Source: Candidatus Methanomethylophilaceae archaeon
GTDB lineage: Archaea > Thermoplasmatota > Thermoplasmata > Methanomassiliicoccales > Methanomethylophilaceae
DNA length: 45,917 bases
Assembly (NCBI GenBank): GCA_944321985.1
Contig: CALUNK010000004.1
Span: 1 to 45,917, forward strand
Reading direction: 5' to 3'
Shown piece after piece: positions 39,474 to 45,917 of the stretch; position 1 is the first letter of the stretch, and each line of letters begins with the position of its first letter. Both the position numbers and the translations under genes were made by a program. The notes beneath the pieces were generated by a model. The model was not told the origin of the DNA, did no database searches, and saw nothing but the letters and a program-made list of their open reading frames with translations.

Positions 39474-41570
39474 TTACTGCGGGGAGGGCACGACCGAGGG
39501 GTTCTCGATGCGCTCTGACTCCTGCACTGCAGGGGCCTCGGAAACAGGTTCCGCAACGGGGGGCTGCGGAGGCGCCTCAGGAGGCTCCTCCTGGATGCGG
39601 TAGTGGTACTCCACCGGCGGCTCCAGTTTCTTCGCGGAGGACACCCCGTCCTTGTTGAGGGGTAGGAGCTTGTCAAGATACTGCTGCTTCATCGGGCAGT
39701 CCACAAAGGCGTACTCGAATACATCGCGGAGAGTCTCCACTGTGTATATCTCCATGGTCCTGTAGTACCTGTTCTCAATCATGACATCCTTGGCGTTGTC
39801 TGCTGGAATCAAGGCCATCTTGATCCCTGATGCGGCCGCAGCTTCTAATTTCGCCGTGACCCCACCAACTGGAAGGACCTTGCCCCTGACGCTCAGGGAA
39901 CCGGTCATCGCCAGATCCTGACGAATCGGGATGTTCTCCAACGCGGAGATGATGACCGTAGCCATAGTGATGGATGCAGAATCTCCCTCGACACCATCGT
40001 ACGTACCGATGTACTGCAGATGGATATCACTGTCTGACAGATTAGTCATGGTGTACTTCTTAATGACCGCGGAGATGTTTTCCACCGCCTCCTTGGCGAT
40101 GGTTCCCAATTGCCCAGTGGCCACAATGTGTCCGGCCCTCTTGACCTGCGAGGGCGAGACCTCAGCCACGATGGGCAGCACGATTCCGGAATACTCGGCC
40201 ATATTGGAACTCGCATTGAGCGCGGCGAGTCCGTTGACCATTCCGACCGCCTCGCCGGAGGTCCTGAACATCTTGTAGGCTTCGTTGGCCTCAATGTACC
40301 TGTCGGCCACCTGCTGCTCCAGGCTTTTAGCGGTCCCCCTTGCCATGATTACGTCGTCCATACTGACGAGCTTCGCCCCTCTCTGAACGGCCATATCACC
40401 AGAGACTCTGATGAGCCCACCGAGCTCCCTCATCCTGAGTGTGAGTTCGCCCTTCCTTCCGGAACGACGCTGCGCCTCACGGAGGATCTCGGCAACGGCA
40501 TACTTATCGAAATGGGGAATCTTGCCATCTTTCCTGACCTCCTGAGCAACGAACCTGGTGATGTTGTCGCGATTCTCATCAGTGTCTGGCATGGAACTGC
40601 GCATATAGACCTCGTAACCATATCCTCTAATCCTCGACCTGAGCGCGGGGTGCATGCCTTGGATGGCGTCCATGTTTCCTGCGCACACCAGAATGAAGTC
40701 ACACGGAACAGGCTCGGACTTAACAAGAGCTCCAGAAGAGCGTTCAGACTGCCCGGTGATAGACATTTTCTTCTCCTGCATCGCAGTAAGGAGGGCCTGC
40801 TGGGACTCCATCTTGAGCATGTTTATCTCGTCAATGTACAGCACCCCCTTGTTCGCCTTGTGGATGTCTCCTGCCTCCAATCTATCATGGGACGGAGTTT
40901 CAAGACCTCCGGACTGGAACGGGTCGTGTCTGACATCTCCGAGCAATGCCCCAGCATGCGTTCCCGTTGCATCAACGAACGGTGGCATGTCACCAGGATC
41001 GTGCCCGACTAGGACTTTAGGCACTATGGCCGTTTCTGTCCTCTGCTGACCCGGTGTCCTGAAGAAAAGCATTATGAGGAGCGCTCCGAGAAGGGCTATC
41101 CATACGACCGTGAAGTTGTTCAGCATAATGGCCGCAAGAAGACCCACCACAATGATTGCCAGAATGGCGTAGATGTACATCGTGTTCTTCTGGTTCTTCT
41201 GCTGTGCCGCAACTGCCTTCTGTTCTGCTACAACCGCTTTGCCCTTGCCCGCAGGGAACACCCTGACTCTAGGCTCGTTGAAGTCCTCAGGATTGTGATA
41301 TGCGACTATATCCTGCAGGTCCTCCTTGGGAAGGTACTCCACCATGGAATTGGCAAGCATGGACTTTCCCGTTCCAGGCTCTCCGATGAGCATCACGTGC
41401 CTCTTCTGAGAGGCAGCTTTGCGCATTACCTCGACCGCATCCTCCTGACCGATGACCCTGTCAGCCATCAAGTCCGGGATCTGGATCTGCTCCGTCGAAG
41501 TGAAGGTCTGCCTGTCCGCCCATTCCTCCACAGAGAGGTCGCATCTCTTCACATCAGCTCTTTTTGTCAT
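39474..41570 (-). CDS. lonB: Membrane-anchored ATP-dependent protease LonB
   Basis: 698-residue archaeal Lon. Walker A GEPGTGKS is near residue 62; two hydrophobic helices at about 130-172 (IYAILAIIVVGLLAAIML and the next segment) are inserted between Walker A and Walker B and anchor the protein to the membrane; Walker B is VLYIDEIN. The protease domain has the Ser-Lys dyad in EGDSASITMA and TAKLEAAAAS. An unusual C-terminal tail of about 55 residues is rich in Pro and Glu (PPEAPPQPPVAEPVSEAP). It degrades unfolded and regulatory proteins. TTATATACA (about 41602-41610) is a candidate TATA box. Confidence 0.95.
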   Translation of the reverse strand: MTKRADVKRCDLSVEEWADRQTFTSTEQIQIPDLMADRVIGQEDAVEVMRKAASQKRHVMLIGEPGTGKSMLANSMVEYLPKEDLQDIVAYHNPEDFNEPRVRVFPAGKGKAVVAEQKAVAAQQKNQKNTMYIYAILAIIVVGLLAAIMLNNFTVVWIALLGALLIMLFFRTPGQQRTETAIVPKVLVGHDPGDMPPFVDATGTHAGALLGDVRHDPFQSGGLETPSHDRLEAGDIHKANKGVLYIDEINMLKMESQQALLTAMQEKKMSITGQSERSSGALVKSEPVPCDFILVCAGNMDAIQGMHPALRSRIRGYGYEVYMRSSMPDTDENRDNITRFVAQEVRKDGKIPHFDKYAVAEILREAQRRSGRKGELTLRMRELGGLIRVSGDMAVQRGAKLVSMDDVIMARGTAKSLEQQVADRYIEANEAYKMFRTSGEAVGMVNGLAALNASSNMAEYSGIVLPIVAEVSPSQVKRAGHIVATGQLGTIAKEAVENISAVIKKYTMTNLSDSDIHLQYIGTYDGVEGDSASITMATVIISALENIPIRQDLAMTGSLSVRGKVLPVGGVTAKLEAAAASGIKMALIPADNAKDVMIENRYYRTMEIYTVETLRDVFEYAFVDCPMKQQYLDKLLPLNKDGVSSAKKLEPPVEYHYRIQEEPPEAPPQPPVAEPVSEAPAVQESERIENPSVVPSPQ

Positions 41571-41642
41571 TGTTCCCCCTTAATTCTCATCCTAGTTTGT
41601 GCTTGTATATAACAGTTCATTGTTTTGATTCGTGAACAGTAA

Positions 41643-42752
41643 TCATACGTTCCCTGTCCTGATAGCGTAGACCAGAACGGCTGCTATGATTGCAATCATT
41701 ATCGTCGCGAACACATGGGTTCCGTACTTCTCGAAGAACGTCCTGTCATCTGGCCAGTCATAACCGATGGCGGAGATCTGTATCGGCCTGAGCGAGTTAT
41801 CGGATCCCAAGTCAAGATCTACTATGTGTACTGCTGAGAACCCGTCGCCAGATGCGTTGACAGATGTAGACGCACCGGCCATCAAAGGCGACCTGTCATC
41901 TCCATTGTACATCGAGATGTCTGTCGCATACCAAGTGCCCGTCTCGTCATCATTCCTGACGACATTCCAGCATCCCGTCTCCTCGGAACCTCCGCTGACG
42001 ATACTGCCCCTGACGGTGTACGCATCCACACCGTTGTACTTGCAGAGGTAGGTAAAGGCGGCCGCTATGCCGTCCGTGGAAGATGCACCAGTCACCAAGG
42101 CATCATAAGCATTACCTACGCTCGTTACCTTGGAATCCTCTGAGGGATTGTCAACGATCTTGACCGAATGAAGCCTGTCGGCGATGGCCTTAACCTTCTC
42201 GCTGACGTTGCCTTCGACCTCGATCCTAGCATCCCTCAAGGCCATGATGAACCTGTATGTCTCGTTCTCGGTTGTGGACGTATCATCCGCCATGTCTTCA
42301 GGCACCGAGACGGAGAACATAACGGACACAGGCGTCACATAGACGGTCGGTTTGTTAGTATTTGAAGACGTGATTTGTGCTTGCGCGCACGTGACCTTGA
42401 TCTCCACAACTGTGATCGGAAGGTCCCAGAGCCACACTGCCTCTGCGTCTGTGTAATATATCGCAGCCAGAGCTGAATTCACCACGTCTGTCGCGTATGC
42501 CTCCGCCTGCTCCTCATTCGAAAACAACATCGGATCGGAAAAAGGAATCAGGAACTGCAGCGTCTTTTGCGGGTTCACGCTGTTAATCTCAGAGACGAAC
42601 CGGTCGCTGACCTCCCCGTAGACCTTCTGGCCGTTGGCATCCAGCTGGAACTGGTACCCGACATCGTTATTGGCGTCCGCCTGAACCGCGGGGACGACCG
42701 TGATGGCAATGAAACAGAATACGGCCAGCGCCGCGATTAGCTTGGTGTTCAT
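41643..42752 (-). CDS. Secreted membrane-anchored protein with degenerate transglutaminase-like domain
   Basis: 369 residues with an N-terminal signal peptide (LIAALAVFCFIAITVVPAVQA) and one C-terminal membrane helix (FATIMIAIIAAVLVYAI), so the body should be outside the cell. Residues of about 215-300 look like a transglutaminase-like fold: DGIAAAFTYLCKYNGVDAYTVRG, GCWNVVRND and GTWYATD. In active members the first motif has a Cys and the second a His; here they appear to be Asp and Cys, so it may be catalytically inactive. Start 42752 is supported by TTTAAAAG at 42774-42785. Transcribed alone, divergently from hel308. Confidence 0.7.
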   Translation of the reverse strand: MNTKLIAALAVFCFIAITVVPAVQADANNDVGYQFQLDANGQKVYGEVSDRFVSEINSVNPQKTLQFLIPFSDPMLFSNEEQAEAYATDVVNSALAAIYYTDAEAVWLWDLPITVVEIKVTCAQAQITSSNTNKPTVYVTPVSVMFSVSVPEDMADDTSTTENETYRFIMALRDARIEVEGNVSEKVKAIADRLHSVKIVDNPSEDSKVTSVGNAYDALVTGASSTDGIAAAFTYLCKYNGVDAYTVRGSIVSGGSEETGCWNVVRNDDETGTWYATDISMYNGDDRSPLMAGASTSVNASGDGFSAVHIVDLDLGSDNSLRPIQISAIGYDWPDDRTFFEKYGTHVFATIMIAIIAAVLVYAIRTGNV

Positions 42753-42773
42753 CCATTCGGGAGTATGCGCGCT

Positions 42774-42848
42774 CTCTTTTAAAGGTAACCATATAACATG
42801 CGATATGGCCGCAACCATATCCTGTGAGACCGACCAAGGAGTTTATCA
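42774..42848. promoter_or_regulatory. Divergent leaderless promoters
   Basis: CCTTTAAAAGAG (minus strand, 42785-42774) is about 28 bases before the ATG at 42752, and GTTTATC (42841-42847) is about 28 bases before the hel308 ATG at 42873. Both spacings fit leaderless mRNAs. Confidence 0.5.
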
Positions 42849-42872
42849 ATACTGGCACTGTTAGCCGATGTC

Positions 42873-45212
42873 ATGAGGATCGACGAGCTGGACGTCCCCG
42901 ACGAGGTTGCTGACGCCCTCATGAGGGCTGGGTTCAGAGAACTGCACCCGCCGCAGGCCGAGGCCATCCCGCTGACACTGGAGGGAAGGAACCTCGTGGT
43001 GGCCATACCTACGGCCAGCGGCAAGTCCCTGATAGGGTACGTCGCGGCACTCAAGACGCTGGTCGAGCACCGTGGCCGCGTCCTCTACATCGTACCGCTC
43101 AAGGCCCTGGCCTCCGAGAAGAGGGACGACTTCATGCAGTTCGCCGACCTGGGGATCAACGTCCACATGAGCACGGGCGACCTTGACTCGGAGGAGAGGG
43201 GCATAGAGAAGGCCGACATCATCGTCGCCACCTCGGAGAAGGCGGATTCCATGATCCGCCACGGCAGCAGGTGGATGGACGAGGTGAAGCTAGTAATCGC
43301 GGACGAGATCCACATGATCCACGACCCCGGCAGAGGGCCCACCCTCGAGATCACGCTCACCAAGCTGATGCGCCGCAGGAGCGACCTGCAGGTCATCGCC
43401 CTCTCCGCCACGATCTCCAACGCGGACGACCTGGCTGATTGGCTCCACGCCGCCCTTGTCAGAAGCGACTGGCGTCCCGTCCCGCTCATGGAGGGGACAT
43501 ACCTCCCGGGAAGGATCGTGTTCGGGGACCGCGAAGAGAAGAAGGTCCCTCCGAGGGAGGACGCGGTGTCGTCGCTCGTCCTGCAGACGATCGATGAGGG
43601 GGGCCAGTGCCTGGTGTTCGTGAACTCGAGGAGGTCCACGGAGGCGGAAGCCGTCAGGCTGGCTGGACACCTCGGTCCGAAGGTCGGCAGGGACCTGCCG
43701 AGAGCAGAGGAGGCGCTGCTGGAGGGGGACTCGGAGTCCACCGCCACCGGCCGCAAGCTCGCGTCATGCGTTAGGTCCGGGACGGCGTTCCACAACGCCG
43801 GCCTCACTTACAGGCAGAGGAAGTACGTCGAGGACTCTTTCAGGGCAGGTACGATCAAGTGCATCGTGGCCACGCCCACACTGGCGGCGGGCATCAACCT
43901 TCCGGCCAGGAGGGTCGTGGTCAGGGACACGTACCGCTACGAGAACGGCACCAACGTCCCCATTTCGGTGATGGAGGTGAAGCAGATGTGCGGCCGCGCC
44001 GGGAGGCCCGGCTACGACCCCTACGGCGAGGCGGTGCTGGTGGCGAAGAACGACCGTGACTTCGAGCACCTGATGACCGACTACATCGACCACGACACCG
44101 AGCGCCTCACGTCCAAGCTGTTCCAGGAGAAGGTCCTGAGGAGCCACATCCTGGGAATCGTCGCCACTGGCGACGCGGAGTCCGACGAGGAGATCGTGGA
44201 CTTCATGAAGGACACCTTCTTCGGTGCCACATCCAGCCTGTTCGGCATCGAGAGCATAGTCGGCGACGTGGTGGACTTCCTGGCCGGGGAGAAGATGGTC
44301 CGCCGTCAGGGGGACTCCGTGGTCATCCTGCCGTTCGGCAAGAGGGTCTCCGACCTGTACATAGACCCCGTCACTGCATCGATCCTCAGGGACGCGGTCC
44401 TGAAGATCGACGACTCCACCGAGACAATGCCGATACTAATCGCCGCGGCCATGACCCCGGACGTCGTTGGGATGTACCCCAAGAAGTGCGACGAGCAGCG
44501 CCTCGACGCGGAGACCGAGCTCTGGGAGGACAAACTGCTGGTGGACCCGGACGACATCGAGGATTATGACTACGAGTACTTCCGCAGCGACCTGAAGACC
44601 GCCGTCCTCATATCGGACTGGATGGAGGAGGTCTCCGAGGAGACGATGACGGACCGCATGGGGATAGGTCCCGGCGACATCCGCGCCAAGGTGGACCGGA
44701 TGGACTGGATAGTGTACGCCATGAGCGAGATCGCGTACATATTCAACCCGGACGCCATCAGGAAGATCAGACCGCTGGCCACCAGGATAAGGTACGGCGT
44801 GAAGGAGGAGCTGTCCGAACTCGTCTCGCTGAGAGGGGTCGGGAGGAGCAGGGCCAGGGTCCTTTTCAACGCCGGATACAGGACGAGGGACGACATCGCG
44901 GCTGCGGGCGAGTCGACCCTGGCGGCCATGCCCAAGATCGGCCCGGCTCTTGCAAGGAGCATGAAGGACCAGACTGGCTCCTCGACCGCGACGGATGAGC
45001 CGGCTTACAGCATGTCACCCTCCGAGGAGGAGGACGCGATGATGGCGGAGATGGCCGCCGCATACGGATACCTGCCGGAGGATGAGCCGGCGGAGCGGGC
45101 CGCCGACGTCAGCGAGCCCCATGGAGGGGCAGAATTGGAGAAGGGTCGTCCCGACAAGAAAAGAAAGGATGAAGGGGCCGGCCCGCGTCAGGCCAGCCTC
45201 TTCGATTTCTGA
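42873..45212 (+). CDS. hel308: Hel308 DNA helicase
   Basis: 779-residue Ski2-like superfamily 2 helicase that unwinds stalled replication forks in archaea. Q-motif HPPQAEAIP, Walker A PTASGKS (near residue 50), ADEIH box (motif II), LSATISN (motif III), VFVNSRRS (motif IV), TPTLAAGINLPAR (motif V) and QMCGRAGRPGYD (motif VI) are all present. A winged-helix, a ratchet domain and a C-terminal helix-hairpin-helix (VGRSRARVLFNAGY, PKIGPALARSM) follow. The protein ends QASLFDF, a PCNA-interacting (PIP) peptide. The C-terminal tail is longer and more acidic than in many Hel308 proteins. Confidence 0.95.
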   Translation: MRIDELDVPDEVADALMRAGFRELHPPQAEAIPLTLEGRNLVVAIPTASGKSLIGYVAALKTLVEHRGRVLYIVPLKALASEKRDDFMQFADLGINVHMSTGDLDSEERGIEKADIIVATSEKADSMIRHGSRWMDEVKLVIADEIHMIHDPGRGPTLEITLTKLMRRRSDLQVIALSATISNADDLADWLHAALVRSDWRPVPLMEGTYLPGRIVFGDREEKKVPPREDAVSSLVLQTIDEGGQCLVFVNSRRSTEAEAVRLAGHLGPKVGRDLPRAEEALLEGDSESTATGRKLASCVRSGTAFHNAGLTYRQRKYVEDSFRAGTIKCIVATPTLAAGINLPARRVVVRDTYRYENGTNVPISVMEVKQMCGRAGRPGYDPYGEAVLVAKNDRDFEHLMTDYIDHDTERLTSKLFQEKVLRSHILGIVATGDAESDEEIVDFMKDTFFGATSSLFGIESIVGDVVDFLAGEKMVRRQGDSVVILPFGKRVSDLYIDPVTASILRDAVLKIDDSTETMPILIAAAMTPDVVGMYPKKCDEQRLDAETELWEDKLLVDPDDIEDYDYEYFRSDLKTAVLISDWMEEVSEETMTDRMGIGPGDIRAKVDRMDWIVYAMSEIAYIFNPDAIRKIRPLATRIRYGVKEELSELVSLRGVGRSRARVLFNAGYRTRDDIAAAGESTLAAMPKIGPALARSMKDQTGSSTATDEPAYSMSPSEEEDAMMAEMAAAYGYLPEDEPAERAADVSEPHGGAELEKGRPDKKRKDEGAGPRQASLFDF

Positions 45213-45221
45213 GGTTTCCGA

Positions 45222-45917
45222 TCACTCGGAGAGGATCCTCTCCACGTCCGCGACGGAGTTCCCGCACCTTATCGGCGGGGCGCAGTTGTTGATGATGGTG
45301 TCGGGGTCCTTCAGGCCGTTTCCGGTGCAGATGCACACCACCCTCTCGTCCCTGTCCACGATGCCCTCCTGGCGGAGCTTCCTGAGTCCGGCGACGGATG
45401 CCGCGGATGCGGGCTCGACGCAGACCCCCTCCTTCCTGCCGAGGAGCTGCTGGGCGCTGATGATCTCCTCGTCCGTGACCGTGGTAGCGAACCCGCCGGT
45501 GGAGTAGATGGCCTTCAGGGCCTTCCTGCCGCTGACGGGGTTGCCGATCCTGATCGCTGTGGCGACGGTCTCGGGGTTCTCCTCGGGGATGAAGTCGTCG
45601 GTGTGCTGCCTGAACGCGCGGGCAACGGGCGATGCGCCCTCTGCCTGGATTCCCGTGAGCATCGGGATCTTGTCGATCCATCCGACCTCCTCGAGCTCGG
45701 TGATGGCTTTGTAGACGGCCCAGATGTTGGCGGCGTTTCCGACGGGCAGGATGATCCTGTCCGGGACGTTGTACCTGAGCTGATCCATGATCTCGAAGAG
45801 GACGGACTTCTGTCCCTCGGGCCTGTATGGGTTGATTGAATTCAGGAGGTACAGCTTCCTCTCGTCGGCCATCTTCCTGGCCAGAGCCAGGGCGTCGTCG
45901 AAGTTCCCGTCGATGGA
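45222..45917 (-). CDS. thrC: Threonine synthase, 5' part outside the window
   Basis: The last 231 codons of a PLP-dependent threonine synthase, which turns O-phosphohomoserine into threonine. The frame is open to the window edge (SIDGNFDDALALARKMADER), so the N-terminal part with the PLP-binding lysine lies beyond it. ILPVGNAANIWAVYKA (phosphate-binding GNAAN loop), MLTGIQAEGASPVARAF, STGGFATTV, VCVEPASAASVAGL and CICTGNGLKDP are the visible family segments. Converges on hel308, nine bases apart. Confidence 0.92.
   Translation of the reverse strand, partial: SIDGNFDDALALARKMADERKLYLLNSINPYRPEGQKSVLFEIMDQLRYNVPDRIILPVGNAANIWAVYKAITELEEVGWIDKIPMLTGIQAEGASPVARAFRQHTDDFIPEENPETVATAIRIGNPVSGRKALKAIYSTGGFATTVTDEEIISAQQLLGRKEGVCVEPASAASVAGLRKLRQEGIVDRDERVVCICTGNGLKDPDTIINNCAPPIRCGNSVADVERILSE

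Overview
The window is a chromosome segment from an archaeon, most likely a methylotrophic methanogen of the Methanomassiliicoccales (Thermoplasmata side of the Euryarchaeota). The support is a dimethylamine methyltransferase gene (mtbB) read through an in-frame amber codon at the pyrrolysine position, two MtbC-type corrinoid proteins, archaeosine tRNA-guanine transglycosylase, sn-glycerol-1-phosphate dehydrogenase, archaeal membrane LonB, Hel308, KEOPS subunit Pcc1 and archaeal-type NadM. Many genes have a TATA-like box about 25-30 bases before the start codon, which fits leaderless transcripts.

Layout. 1-13927 is GC-rich: a small operator-controlled gene, tgtA, an esterase/HTH-cupin/acyl-CoA synthetase operon, a second HTH-cupin gene followed by two tandem paralogous medium-chain acyl-CoA synthetases, and a five-gene operon for a four-subunit 2-oxoacid (2-ketoisovalerate type) ferredoxin oxidoreductase. 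13928-23510 is clearly AT-rich and looks like an accessory block. Its left part holds an NYN-type nuclease coupled to a coiled-coil protein, with a divergently transcribed coiled-coil protein that carries the same C-terminal domain and an in-frame UAG. Its right part is the dimethylamine cluster (two corrinoid proteins, mtbB, a TSUP-like permease, an AGCS symporter). From 23760 the GC-rich backbone returns with leuA-leuC-leuD-leuB-pcc1, a frameshifted zinc-ribbon gene, an MgtA-type P-ATPase, desulfoferrodoxin, an iron-sulfur flavoprotein, egsA, purC, a nadM-pncC-moeB operon, lonB, a transglutaminase-fold membrane protein, hel308 and the 3' part of thrC.

How genes fit together. MtbB moves a methyl group from dimethylamine to the cobalt of MtbC, and the neighbouring permeases may bring in substrate. 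The acyl-CoA synthetases plus the VOR-type oxidoreductase and the leucine operon suggest that this organism may take up short or branched fatty acids and convert them, through acyl-CoA and reductive carboxylation, to branched-chain 2-oxoacids.

Most striking observations: (1) a 14-codon leader ORF upstream of leuA, encoding MICNAVIGLLLLLE, with its own Shine-Dalgarno site, five successive Leu codons and a foldable RNA around them, which looks like a leucine attenuator in an archaeon; (2) the NYN nuclease/coiled-coil locus with two distantly related C-terminal domains and an internal amber codon; (3) three tandem hairpins, each closing a GNRA tetraloop, directly ahead of mtbC; (4) an AGCS symporter frame with no ordinary start codon in the right place. 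All similarity statements come from reading the sequence; no database search was run.
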